Of a DNA stretch of 64,000 bases, positions 52,528 through 61,674 are shown piece by piece (position 1 is the first letter of the stretch; each line of letters opens with the position of its first letter). The stretch covers positions 558,001 to 622,000 of the forward strand of contig NZ_CP114589.1 in the NCBI RefSeq assembly GCF_027286325.1, in the 5' to 3' direction. Origin of the DNA: Salinivibrio kushneri. Its GTDB lineage: Bacteria; Pseudomonadota; Gammaproteobacteria; Enterobacterales; Vibrionaceae. The notes beneath the pieces are model-generated. The model was not told where the DNA came from. It made no database searches and saw only the letters and a list, made by a program, of their open reading frames with translations. Both the position numbers and the translations under genes were made by a program.

Positions 52528-55233
52528 ATGGCCGGTATCGATCAACTCCTTAAGCCAAAATCCATTGCCGTGGTGGGCGCCTCTGATCGTCGTGGTCGTG
52601 CGGGCTATGTCGTTACGCGCAATTTGCAATCGGGCGGCTTCCAAGGCCCCATCATGCCAGTTACCCCTAAATATCAGGCTGTCGCTGGGATCTTGGCTTA
52701 CAAAACAGTGGCGGAGCTTCCCTTAGTACCTGATTTAGCTATCTTGTGCACGCGAGGCGAGAGCACCCCAGCGCTTGTCGAGCAGCTTGGCGAGCGCGGT
52801 GTGAAGTTGGTGATTGTGTTGGCCGCTGGAATGCGCAGTGAGGTGGATGCACAAGGAACAAGCCAATACGATGCCATGCAACAAATTGCCGCGAAATATA
52901 CTATGCGCGTGCTCGGTCCAAACAGCCTTGGCATGATCTTACCCTGGCTCAACCTCAATGCTTCATTTGCGCCAGTTTCGGCCAATAGAGGCAATATTGC
53001 GTTTGTCTCTCAATCTGCAGCGGTATGCACTACTATCCTGGATTGGGCACGCAACAAGCGCATTGGTTTTTCTACTTTTATCTCGTTGGGCGAAGCGAGT
53101 GATATCGACTTTCCCGAATTACTCGACTTTCTTTGTCGCGACAGTAAAACCGATGCGATCTTGCTCTATGTTGACTCAATCCGCGACGCGCGGCGATTTA
53201 TATCAGCCGCGCGGGCCGCTGCGCGTAACCGGCGGATCCTGGTCCTTAAAAGCGGCCGCACACGAGGTGGTTCGGTAGCGCTTGAACAACTCAGTCATGC
53301 CAATATTGGCTTAGATGCCGCCTACGATGCGGCGATTCGTCGCTCTGGTATGCTTCGCGTTAACAATACTCATGAACTGTTTGCGGCCGTGGAAACCCTT
53401 TCACACTCGGTGCCGCTCCGCGGTGAACGTCTTGCAATTATTACTAATGGTGGGGGGCCTGCGGTGATGGCTGTCGACACGCTGATGGATGCTGGCGGCA
53501 AGTTAGCGACGCTCAGCGAGCAAACGCTCGAGGCCTTACATCAAGTACTCCCCAAAAGTTGGTCGCAAACCAACCCCATTGATATCGTTGGCGATGGCGA
53601 CACGCAACGGTATCAAGCAGTGATTGATATCGTGCTAAACAGTGACGATGCCGATGCCGTACTGATTATGCACTCCCCCTCAGTAACCGCACCGGGATTA
53701 AGTACTGCCAAGGCCATTATCAATTCACTCAAAGAAAACCCACGCGCGCGACGATTTAACATACTCACCAATTGGCAAGGTGAAGGTGATGATGCCACAG
53801 TTGCACGTCTCGCCTTTACTCACGCTGGGTTTCCGACCTATCGCACCCCCGAGAGCGCCGTCACTGCCTATATGCACCTTGTAGAATACCGACGCAACCA
53901 AAAGCAATTGATGGAAACCCCCACCTCTACCGGGAGTATGGACTACGACTTACCCGCTGCTCGCGCGTTTATCGACCAAGCAGAAGACATTGAGCACTTA
54001 ACCCTAACCACCCACGAAGTGCGTCCGTTACTCGAAGCCTATAGCATGCAGGTGATATCAACCTGGTTGGCTACCGATTCGGTCGAAGCCGCACAAATTG
54101 CTGAACAAGTTGGCTATCCGGTAGCGGTAAAACTGCGCTCGCCTGACATCCGGCATAAATCGGATGTACAGGGGGTAATGCTCAATTTACGCACTGGCGC
54201 TGAAGTCGCCAATGCCGCACAAGCGATTGTTGATCGCGTCGCCGTGACGTTTCCAGACGCGCGTATTGAGGGTTTGTTAGTCCAATCCATGGCTTCTCGT
54301 GCTGGTGCGCAAGAATTGCGGGTGACGATCAGCAATGATCCCGTGTTTGGCACCATTATTCTGCTGGGTGAAGGGGGATCGGATTGGGATGTCACTAAAG
54401 ATGCCGCGGTCGCGATCCCGCCATTGAACATGGCATTGGCACGCTATCTCGTCATTGGTGCGATAAAAAGCGGCAAAATCAAACAACGTGGCTTTCCCAT
54501 ATCGATCGACATTCCCAGTTTATGCCGTTTTTTAGTGACCCTGTCACAGATGATCATCGACTGCCCGGAGATTGATGAGCTCGATATTCATCCTTTATTG
54601 GTGTCTGGCGATGAGCTCACGATTCTTGATGCTTCTTTGCGGCTACGTGATTACGCGGGTAGTCAGCAAAAACGGTTAGCGATTCGCCCTTACCCAAAAG
54701 AGCTGGAGCAATCGATTAAACTGAAAAACGGCCAAACGATTTTGTTGCGCCCTATTTTGCCCGAGGACGAACCGACCCATAAAGCCTTTGTGGAAAAAGT
54801 GTCCGAAGAGGATTTGTACCGTCGCTTTTTTTCTGACGTTGGCGAACTGAATCATGAAGCGCTGGCAAACCTGACGCAAATTGATTATGACCGTGAAATG
54901 GCGCTCGTTGCCACTTATCACCTTCCTTCAGGCCGAGAAGAAATTTGGGGAGTGGCACGTTTGCTGGCTGACCCACAAAACACCGAAGCAGAGTTCGCCG
55001 TGCTGGTGCGCTCCGATCTAAAAGGCGTTGGCTTAGGCAGTGTGCTGATGCAAGCGATCATCGATTATGGTCGCCAAGCAGGATTATCGCGGATCACCGG
55101 GATGACTATGCCTAATAACCGCGGGATGATCGCATTGGCACAAAAGTGTGGGTTTAGTATTGATGTGCAAATGGAAGATGGTATTGTCGATATGCAACTG
55201 CCTTTGCGCCAGCATCCGCCAGGTAACGACTAG
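52528..55233 (+). CDS. pat: Protein lysine acetyltransferase Pat (acyl-CoA synthetase-like plus GNAT)
   Basis: 901 residues. Domain order: CoA-binding (about 8-135), succinyl-CoA-ligase-like (150-290), ATP-grasp (490-700) and C-terminal GNAT acetyltransferase (730-895) with the acetyl-CoA loop RSDLKGVGLGSVLM. This is the PatZ/YfiQ design in which the ligase domains sense acetyl-CoA and the GNAT domain acetylates protein lysines such as that of acetyl-CoA synthetase. GGAGG is seven bases upstream. A TGAACCG/CGGTTCA inverted repeat (52447-52479) lies upstream. Confidence 0.92.
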   Translation: MAGIDQLLKPKSIAVVGASDRRGRAGYVVTRNLQSGGFQGPIMPVTPKYQAVAGILAYKTVAELPLVPDLAILCTRGESTPALVEQLGERGVKLVIVLAAGMRSEVDAQGTSQYDAMQQIAAKYTMRVLGPNSLGMILPWLNLNASFAPVSANRGNIAFVSQSAAVCTTILDWARNKRIGFSTFISLGEASDIDFPELLDFLCRDSKTDAILLYVDSIRDARRFISAARAAARNRRILVLKSGRTRGGSVALEQLSHANIGLDAAYDAAIRRSGMLRVNNTHELFAAVETLSHSVPLRGERLAIITNGGGPAVMAVDTLMDAGGKLATLSEQTLEALHQVLPKSWSQTNPIDIVGDGDTQRYQAVIDIVLNSDDADAVLIMHSPSVTAPGLSTAKAIINSLKENPRARRFNILTNWQGEGDDATVARLAFTHAGFPTYRTPESAVTAYMHLVEYRRNQKQLMETPTSTGSMDYDLPAARAFIDQAEDIEHLTLTTHEVRPLLEAYSMQVISTWLATDSVEAAQIAEQVGYPVAVKLRSPDIRHKSDVQGVMLNLRTGAEVANAAQAIVDRVAVTFPDARIEGLLVQSMASRAGAQELRVTISNDPVFGTIILLGEGGSDWDVTKDAAVAIPPLNMALARYLVIGAIKSGKIKQRGFPISIDIPSLCRFLVTLSQMIIDCPEIDELDIHPLLVSGDELTILDASLRLRDYAGSQQKRLAIRPYPKELEQSIKLKNGQTILLRPILPEDEPTHKAFVEKVSEEDLYRRFFSDVGELNHEALANLTQIDYDREMALVATYHLPSGREEIWGVARLLADPQNTEAEFAVLVRSDLKGVGLGSVLMQAIIDYGRQAGLSRITGMTMPNNRGMIALAQKCGFSIDVQMEDGIVDMQLPLRQHPPGND

Positions 55234-55316
55234 GCTCGTCTTGGGCGATACTCATCTGCCGTGCGATCGGGCTCACCGATCGCGGCTAAAGACGAGCGAG
55301 CGTCGCTCCTATTTTA
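55234..55316. terminator. Nested inverted repeats and terminator between pat and the LysR gene
   Basis: GCTCGTCTT (55234) pairs with AAGACGAGC (55289-55297) and encloses GCGATCGG/CCGATCGC around GCTCA. A third stem, GAGCGA/TCGCTC (55294-55308), is followed by CTATTTTAT. It probably ends the pat transcript. Confidence 0.7.
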
Positions 55317-56229
55317 TCGACTGGTCAGCAATAGGTATGTCCCCAGCTTGCAAGTAGGGCTCAAGCAGCTTGGGAAGCTGGCGTACTAACCATGATTTAG
55401 CATTCCCCATGCGGTTGCGCTTCCAGGCCAGCCCGAGTGTTAGCTCAAATGGCTCTCCCCCTTTTAAACGTTTTAAACGACCTGCATTCAAATCATCTTG
55501 TATCCAAAACCAAGGTAGCGTACCGATCCCTTGTCCGTTTAAGATCGCCGCGTATTTATCATGCATTGAACTGACGGTAAGCCGCGGTTGGTCCTCTAAC
55601 ACATTAAAGGTTTTAGGTTGCATACCACGCGCCGTATCCGCCACCGCCACCCCGCGGTATTTGGCACGCACATCAGGTTCAACGGGACGCGCCTCTTTGT
55701 GAATGGGATGATCGGGCGCGGCCACCCAGTAGGCGCTCATGTCGCCCAAAGGCTGCACTTTGATGCCCTGCGGCACAGTGTCGGGAATGGGCGCCACCAA
55801 GACATCGGCGCGGTCTTGGGCCAGCGCTTCCCAGCATCCTGCCAAGATTTGCTCGGTCAACTTAAGGCGCGTATTGCTTTTGTTCGCCAAGCGCTCAATC
55901 AGAGGAAAAAAGAAGTGGCTTTTAAACAAGCCATCATAGGCCAAGCAAATTTCCAACTCCCACCCGTGTGCCAAGGAGGCCGCATCGGCGACCATCTCAT
56001 CGGCGGCATTCAATAACATCCGCCCACGTTCAACCAATAAATGCCCCGCATCGGTAAATGTGGCGCGATGTCCGGAGCGATCAAAAATCACCAAACCCAG
56101 CTCGTCTTCGAGTTTTTGAACCTGGTAGCTTAATGATGACGGCGCACGATTCAGTGATTCAGCTGCCGCAGCAAAACTTCCTTTTCTTTCAATGGCATCC
56201 AGCACTTGTAGGGCTTCAAACGATAACAT
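55309..56229 (-). CDS. yhaJ: YhaJ-type LysR-family regulator
   Basis: 306 residues from ATG 56229, which begins the standard MLSFEALQVLDAIERKGSFAAAA helix. The HTH region (APSSLSYQVQKLEDELG) and effector stretches (DRSGHRATFTDAG, APDHPIHKE, RGVAVADTARG) follow E. coli YhaJ closely. YhaJ senses quinol or nitroaromatic-type ligands and affects secretion genes in enteric bacteria; the targets here are unknown. Confidence 0.85.
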   Translation of the reverse strand: MLSFEALQVLDAIERKGSFAAAAESLNRAPSSLSYQVQKLEDELGLVIFDRSGHRATFTDAGHLLVERGRMLLNAADEMVADAASLAHGWELEICLAYDGLFKSHFFFPLIERLANKSNTRLKLTEQILAGCWEALAQDRADVLVAPIPDTVPQGIKVQPLGDMSAYWVAAPDHPIHKEARPVEPDVRAKYRGVAVADTARGMQPKTFNVLEDQPRLTVSSMHDKYAAILNGQGIGTLPWFWIQDDLNAGRLKRLKGGEPFELTLGLAWKRNRMGNAKSWLVRQLPKLLEPYLQAGDIPIADQSIK

Positions 56230-56428
56230 GACTGTCTCTTGATGATCGCCCAATCGGGCTGCGTTATTAACTTTAAACACTATATCAGGGTTTCGCTCAC
56301 CACCCTATTGTAAATATACCCCTAGTACCTACTCGGTTAAGTGCAATAAATCAGGCATATAGCACAAAACCACAAAGGACTTGGTTTCCTTTTTCAAGAA
56401 GGTGTCATACTGTAAAACAGAGGTGACG

Positions 56429-58060
56429 ATGAGACTAGACCGAATTGAAATAGCAGGCTTCCGTGGTATCAATCGCCTGTCACTGCAAGTAGATGAACTG
56501 ACCGTTTTAATCGGTGAAAATGCATGGGGTAAATCTTCTCTACTCGATGCGTTGGAAATTGCCCTCCACCCCAGTGGCGATAAACCTCAATTCAAACGCT
56601 CGGACTTTCATGTCGACCATGTTTTGGGGGTCTCACTAGAGCAACAATTTCAAATCATTCTTCGCTGGCAAGAAAGCTTTCCTGGAGAACATAAAGCGCG
56701 TCGCTATCGCCGTTTTAAACCTATATGGAATGGAGAAAATGCGGGCTGTCGAACGCTCGACTACTGTTTGAGTGCCACAATCCAAGAGAGTAAAGTCGCG
56801 GTACGAAGAGAGTTTTTGTCTTCCCAAGGCAATATCATCGAACACGCAGACAGTGACGCGCTCGCCAGCCATCTGATGCAAATCCATCCGGTGGTTCGTG
56901 TGCGTGATGCTAGGCGCATGCGTGTACCAGGGCAAGCAGTGACAAAAGATAACACCCGTCTGGAACAGCGGTTAGATAATACTTACCGTCGCCTATTGAT
57001 GATGCCGGGTCATGTGAATAAAGGCGAGATAAAAAGTGGCCTGCATGCCATGCGTCAATTGCTCGATCACTATTTTGCCGCCTACGAGCATGACCGCGCT
57101 CCTTATCCCATTCATGCCCCTGGCGCATTAGCGATCACTCATAACCAAATGCACCCGCTCGAAGCAGTGGCCGCAAATACCTCTAATCAAAGCCGGCTCG
57201 TACTCATGGGCTTGTTAAGTGCGTTTGTCCGAGCGCGCGGGCCTAAACAGCTCAAACCTAATGCGCGGCCAGTGATGCTGTTTGAAGATCCTGAAGGGCG
57301 ACTCCACCCCACACTGCTGAACCAAGCCTGGCGCCTTATTCAGTTGATGCCAATGCAAAAATTACTCACCACCAACAGCGGTGACCTGCTCGCAGGCGTG
57401 CAACTGGATCATATTCGCCGCCTGGTACGACACCCCACCGAAACCCATAGCCACCAAGTACCATCTCACCTTCTTAGCCAGGACGAGCGCCGTCGTGTCA
57501 CCTTCCATGTTCGGTTTCACCGACCCAGTGCACTGTTTGCTCGCTGTTGGCTATTGGTGGAGGGTGAAACAGAAATTTGGTTGTTTAATGAGCTTGCTCG
57601 GCTACAAGGGTATGATTTGGCAGCCGAAGGCGTACACCTAATCGAATTTGCACAAAGCGGTTTGCGCCCCTTAATCAAGGCCGCAAAGGCCTTGGGCATT
57701 GAATGGCATTTGGTGGCAGATGGTGATATGGCTGGTAAGAAATACGCTGCAACGGCGCGCGGGCAAATAGAGCATCAACCAGAGGGCGCACGTTTAACCG
57801 TGCTGCCTGACAGAGATATTGAGCACTATTTGTACAACAACGGTTATGAGCCTTTGTTTCGTGAGATGGCGGGCGTGACCAGTCAGCAGCCGCATATGAA
57901 CGACAAACGCATTATCGCCAAAGCGTTAAAACGCTATGCCAAGCCAGACGCCGCACTGGCCATTATCGCCTATACCGAGAACGAGTTAAAAGCGCCGATC
58001 CCCAAATTGCTGCGCTGGATTATCCAACGCGCAATCGGTTTGGCCAGAGGTGTGGGTTAA
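56429..58060 (+). CDS. ybjD: YbjD-type OLD-family ATP-dependent nuclease
   Basis: 543 residues from ATG 56429 (GAGGTGACG upstream). The ABC-type Walker A GENAWGKSS is at 29-37 and Walker B/D-loop FEDPEGRLHP near 283-292. The C-terminal TOPRIM domain starts with LLVEGETEIWLF (near 378) and has DGDMAGKKYA (near 430), the metal-binding acidic motif. It matches the E. coli YbjD family (552 aa). OLD nucleases are linked to DNA repair and phage interference, but YbjD function is not established. No GajB- or PrrC-type partner is adjacent. Confidence 0.9.
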   Translation: MRLDRIEIAGFRGINRLSLQVDELTVLIGENAWGKSSLLDALEIALHPSGDKPQFKRSDFHVDHVLGVSLEQQFQIILRWQESFPGEHKARRYRRFKPIWNGENAGCRTLDYCLSATIQESKVAVRREFLSSQGNIIEHADSDALASHLMQIHPVVRVRDARRMRVPGQAVTKDNTRLEQRLDNTYRRLLMMPGHVNKGEIKSGLHAMRQLLDHYFAAYEHDRAPYPIHAPGALAITHNQMHPLEAVAANTSNQSRLVLMGLLSAFVRARGPKQLKPNARPVMLFEDPEGRLHPTLLNQAWRLIQLMPMQKLLTTNSGDLLAGVQLDHIRRLVRHPTETHSHQVPSHLLSQDERRRVTFHVRFHRPSALFARCWLLVEGETEIWLFNELARLQGYDLAAEGVHLIEFAQSGLRPLIKAAKALGIEWHLVADGDMAGKKYAATARGQIEHQPEGARLTVLPDRDIEHYLYNNGYEPLFREMAGVTSQQPHMNDKRIIAKALKRYAKPDAALAIIAYTENELKAPIPKLLRWIIQRAIGLARGVG

Positions 58061-58086
58061 CACCGCTGACGCGGCCCATTCGTGAA

Positions 58087-58635
58087 CTATTGCGCCACCC
58101 GCTCAAAAAACAGCGTGACTTTGCCTACTTCAATCCCCCACTTGCGCATTGAGGTGACGTTAAAAAGGCGATCTTGGTCTTGCCGAAACATCCAGTCGTC
58201 AAAGTGAAGCTGATATTCGCTATCGCCGACAGGAACCACCAAATCATAGCGCCAATTAAGCGCATTACCCGCCACAACACCGGTTGCTGTCCCGACGATA
58301 TCGCCCGCTGTCCCCGTGTAAGTCCCATCAGAGTGACGTTTAATCGTCCACACTCGGGTTTGTGTTTCACCATCGGCATACACAAAGGATTCATCCAGCG
58401 TCAGTGTGTCCCCTTCTACCACACCTTCGATATCGACAACGAAGCGTCGGGTTTGCTCACCGGTAAAATCTTGTACCATGCCCCAGGCTTTTGTTTGTCC
58501 CTCGAAGTATTCAAACAAGTTAAAGTCAGGCTTTTGACCCTGGTAGTCTTCAATGTCGGCAGAGCACGCTACCAATAGCACAGCACTCACCAGTACCGTT
58601 AGAATTTTGCCTATCGTCTGCGTCACTTGTCTCAT
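58087..58635 (-). CDS. DUF3833 lipoprotein (last gene of the lipid operon)
   Basis: 182 residues. Lipobox LVAC with Cys24. The mature part is a beta-rich DUF3833 domain, with FEYFEGQTKAWGMVQDFTGEQTRRF near 40-65 and FDDWMFRQD near 145. It may bind or carry lipid in the envelope; no biochemical role is settled. The ATG overlaps the previous gene's stop by four bases. Confidence 0.9.
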   Translation of the reverse strand: MRQVTQTIGKILTVLVSAVLLVACSADIEDYQGQKPDFNLFEYFEGQTKAWGMVQDFTGEQTRRFVVDIEGVVEGDTLTLDESFVYADGETQTRVWTIKRHSDGTYTGTAGDIVGTATGVVAGNALNWRYDLVVPVGDSEYQLHFDDWMFRQDQDRLFNVTSMRKWGIEVGKVTLFFERVAQ

Positions 58636-59165
58636 GGCGTTTCTCCTAATAATGCTCGACGATGGTCTGGATAGTCAGTGTCTTCTGATAACCAGATTGC
58701 GAGAAATGCATCTGCCAACTCGATGTCCTTGACCGTCAAAGTCTCTTCCCAGTCTTTCCCTTTTGGCTGAGCGTAAAAAACGCCCTTTTGCTCGTGGCGA
58801 ACAAACGCAAGACGATCGCCCTCTGTTATCTCTCCCCATGCGTTGTCCAGCGCTTGTTGCCAACGCGTTCGTTGTGCTTCCGAAAAGCCTAGGTGCTCCC
58901 ATTGATCGTTTGTTGCTTTCATCAGTCGTTGGTCACTGATGTCGCGCGCGTAGGTAATCACTAAAGCATGAGGCGCTTGTGCTTGATAACGCCCGGTCGG
59001 TGAGCGCAGTGATGATTGATATATCGTCCACCAGCCCCAGGTTAACGTCGCTTCGCCAACTTGTGGCCAGCTTTGCCATGTCATTGAGGACGAGGTCGCC
59101 CCCATGGTGGCGTAAGGCGTTGCGAACGCGAGCAATAATACAAGGTGTTTCATCCACTTTTTCAT
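58632..59165 (-). CDS. Chalcone-isomerase-like secreted protein
   Basis: 177 residues from ATG 59165, with AGGAGAG upstream. A signal peptide ends near MGA (22). The rest resembles the chalcone-isomerase-like fold: WPQVGEATLTWGWWTIYQSSL and YARDISDQRLMKATNDQWEHLG, then a C-terminal helix. CHI-like bacterial proteins bind fatty acids or small lipids rather than catalyse flavonoid chemistry. It sits between DUF2878 and DUF3833 genes, overlapping both. Confidence 0.82.
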   Translation of the reverse strand: MKKWMKHLVLLLAFATPYATMGATSSSMTWQSWPQVGEATLTWGWWTIYQSSLRSPTGRYQAQAPHALVITYARDISDQRLMKATNDQWEHLGFSEAQRTRWQQALDNAWGEITEGDRLAFVRHEQKGVFYAQPKGKDWEETLTVKDIELADAFLAIWLSEDTDYPDHRRALLGETP

Positions 59166-59680
59166 GGCTCTCTCCTTGTCGCGGCAGAACGGGCATTTAA
59201 CTGGTGTTGCAGCCATTGCATCAGATTAATCAGGATGATGCTGTAGACTAACCAAGTGCCAATCAGCACCGCGCCAGTAGCCCATATTGACTGTGGGAAG
59301 CTTAAAACCCCTAAACGCTCTCCTGCCCAGTAACTGCTTGCGCCACCAAAACTGCCCAGCGCCGCCATAAACCAAAGTGCGCGTGCGAGGATAAGCTCAC
59401 GCATTAACCACACAAAGCTGCAAAATCCTAGCCAGAGTAATAGTAGCCACAGCGGCATCACAACGTACTCGGCCTCAACAGCCAACCACTGTGTGTGGAG
59501 TAATAAGCTATCTCCAATCAAGCCAACAGGCGTAAGCACGGCAATAGCCCACATCACGCTGCGATCATAAAGGATCGCGCCCAGCAGCATCGCGACCATT
59601 AACCACTGAAAGCTCGGCGGGCCAAGCGCCGCCGAAAACCAGTAAACATTGAACAATAAAGAGATAACGACAAAGCGCAC
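59162..59680 (-). CDS. DUF2878 integral membrane protein
   Basis: 172 residues with about five to six hydrophobic helices and a charged tail (NARSAATRREP). Regular features such as WMVAMLLGAILYDR and SYWAGERLGVLSFP match DUF2878. It is an inner-membrane protein of unknown action. Its stop overlaps the CHI-like gene start. Confidence 0.85.
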   Translation of the reverse strand: MRFVVISLLFNVYWFSAALGPPSFQWLMVAMLLGAILYDRSVMWAIAVLTPVGLIGDSLLLHTQWLAVEAEYVVMPLWLLLLWLGFCSFVWLMRELILARALWFMAALGSFGGASSYWAGERLGVLSFPQSIWATGAVLIGTWLVYSIILINLMQWLQHQLNARSAATRREP

Positions 59681-59683
59681 GGA

Positions 59684-60925
59684 TTATGCCTCTCGCCAAG
59701 CAGGGCGACTTAGGAGTAGCTGCACGGCACTAATGGTTCGCTCCTTAAAGCCGCCCTCGCAATAACAAAAGTAGTAGCGCCACAAACGCGCAAAACGGTC
59801 GTCATAGCCGTAATCGCGCAGTACCTCCGACTGCTGATTGAAGCGTGTGTGCCAATCAGCCAACGTTTGAGCGTAATCCAAGCCGATGTCTTTTAAGTCT
59901 CTGATCACAAAGTCAGTCTGAGTAGTAAGGTGAGACAACAATACGCTCACTGAGGGTAAAAACCCTCCGGGAAAAATGTGCTTTTGGATAAAGTCGACGT
60001 TACGGCTGTAATGTTCGTAGCGCTGATCAGCAATGGTGATCGCTTGGATGGCCATCAAACCGTTGGGTTTAAGCAAGGCCTGGCATTGACGCACAAAAGT
60101 GTTCAAGTACTCTTTGCCCACCGCTTCAATCATTTCAATCGATACCAGTTTGTCGTATTCACCGGTCAGATCGCGGTAGTCTTGTTGTAGCAGCGTGATC
60201 TTATCTTCCAACCCTTCTCGCTCGACACAGGCTTTGGCCCAAGCATATTGCTCTTGTGAGATCGTGGTGGTGGTCACGCGGCAGCCGTAATGCTTAGCCG
60301 CGTAGACCGCCATTCCTCCCCAGCCAGTGCCAATCTCGAGCAAATGATCGTTTGAGGTCAGCGCAAGCTGTCGGCAGAGTCGGTCCATTTTTTCCACTTG
60401 GGCCTGCTCTAGGGTCATTTCTTTGTCAGTGTAAATCGCACTGGAATACAGCATTTGCTCATCAAGAAAATGACGGTACAAGTCGTTGCCGAGGTCATAA
60501 TGTGCTGCGATATTGCGGCGCGCGGTCTCTTTTTCATTGCGATTGCGCCAGTGAGCAAGCTTGTTCCCTAGCCCCACCAGCCAGCCAGTGTGCTTTTCAA
60601 TTCTGTCGATAGCAGGAAGGTTACGGGCAAATACGCGAATAACGTCGGTCAAGTTCGGTGATTCCCACCAACCATCGATGTAAGCCTCGGCCGCCGCAAT
60701 GCTACCGCCTGTTAAAATCCGGGTGTAAAAACGTGGGTCGTGTACCAGCACGGATGCATGTAATTGTGCCTGAGGATCACCACACTGTAAGGTTTGGCCC
60801 TGCTCATCAACCAGCGAGATACACGCCTCATCAACATGTGCTAGCAGGGTATAAACCAACTGTTTAGCGTAGTGCTCTTTACGTGTCAGTGTGCGTTGAC
60901 TCTGAGGTACGTCCGTTGCAGACAT
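59684..60925 (-). CDS. cfa: Cyclopropane-fatty-acid-synthase-family methyltransferase
   Basis: 413 residues from ATG 60925 (AAGGAGTAATT upstream). The N-terminal lipid-binding part holds YIDGWWESPNLTDVI; the SAM methyltransferase core has HLLEIGTGWGGMAVYAA-type motif (residues near 172-188), and the C-terminal part has DYRDLTGEYDKLVSIEMIEAVG. It adds a carbon from SAM to an unsaturated acyl chain of a phospholipid, making a cyclopropane or related product. This copy belongs to the operon-linked CFA-like group rather than the classical lone Cfa, so the product may differ. Confidence 0.9.
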   Translation of the reverse strand: MSATDVPQSQRTLTRKEHYAKQLVYTLLAHVDEACISLVDEQGQTLQCGDPQAQLHASVLVHDPRFYTRILTGGSIAAAEAYIDGWWESPNLTDVIRVFARNLPAIDRIEKHTGWLVGLGNKLAHWRNRNEKETARRNIAAHYDLGNDLYRHFLDEQMLYSSAIYTDKEMTLEQAQVEKMDRLCRQLALTSNDHLLEIGTGWGGMAVYAAKHYGCRVTTTTISQEQYAWAKACVEREGLEDKITLLQQDYRDLTGEYDKLVSIEMIEAVGKEYLNTFVRQCQALLKPNGLMAIQAITIADQRYEHYSRNVDFIQKHIFPGGFLPSVSVLLSHLTTQTDFVIRDLKDIGLDYAQTLADWHTRFNQQSEVLRDYGYDDRFARLWRYYFCYCEGGFKERTISAVQLLLSRPAWREA

Positions 60926-60927
60926 AA

Positions 60928-61674
60928 TTACTCCTTCTTCGCACTCGGGTGCGGATAAAACGGTGCGCCCTTTATCCAAAGTTTGAGCGCTTGCCAATAA
61001 ATACCAATGACAACTTTTACTGTTTCCATCGGCGTCCGGATCAATAACTTATTCAGTGTTTTTGATGTAAATGGACGTCGCTGCAGTCCAAGTGTGGCGT
61101 CGAATTCTTTCTGTTGTCGGTGAGCCTCGAGGTGCAAGTGAACCCGCGCGCCTAAAGGGCGAAGACGCCAGTGATAACGTTGCTTAATGGGATTAAACGG
61201 TGAGACGTGAAACGCCTTGTCGTGCTCATACCGCTGACCCGCAGGCACGGCATAATAATGCCGCTCTCCCCACGGGGTATTACTCACTTCGGCTAATAAA
61301 TAACGCCAGTTATGGGCTTGGTCATAGAGGTAATAGAAGTTGGCCGGACTGAAATACACGCCCAAATAACGTAGCTGACACAATGCATATACTTTCCCCT
61401 CAATGCGCTCGCCCGTCAGTTCCTGGACCTTATCGATGCACGCCGCTTTGGTGTCGGCTTGTCCATTCAAATAATCGCGGTGGTCAAAGGCGGCTAATCC
61501 CCACTTACCCAAGCGAAATCCTTTGACCTGTGATGCCAGCAAACTAAGCTCATCAAGATCAATCACAGGCATAAACACCGAGTAATTAAACGTGTGTTTT
61601 ATCGGGCTAAAACGCCGATGCCGCACTTGCCCGACATACAAACCGCTATTTAGTGCTGAAACCGACTCATTCAC
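60928..61674 (-). CDS. DUF1365 protein
   Basis: 248 residues. The conserved stretches LYVGQVRHRRFSPIKHTFNYSVFM (near 12-35), RYLGVYFSPANFYYLYD and TPWGERHYYAV define DUF1365. The protein has no signal peptide but a C-terminal basic tail. The family is nearly always next to cfa-like and amine-oxidase genes, and may act in lipid modification. Its stop is two bases before the cfa start and its start overlaps the FAD gene. Confidence 0.93.
   Translation of the reverse strand: MNESVSALNSGLYVGQVRHRRFSPIKHTFNYSVFMPVIDLDELSLLASQVKGFRLGKWGLAAFDHRDYLNGQADTKAACIDKVQELTGERIEGKVYALCQLRYLGVYFSPANFYYLYDQAHNWRYLLAEVSNTPWGERHYYAVPAGQRYEHDKAFHVSPFNPIKQRYHWRLRPLGARVHLHLEAHRQQKEFDATLGLQRRPFTSKTLNKLLIRTPMETVKVVIGIYWQALKLWIKGAPFYPHPSAKKE

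Noticed and set aside
56429..58060. Anti-phage Gabija-like pair from the OLD nuclease
   Set aside because: No UvrD-like helicase or other partner adjacent; the protein fits the widespread YbjD family.
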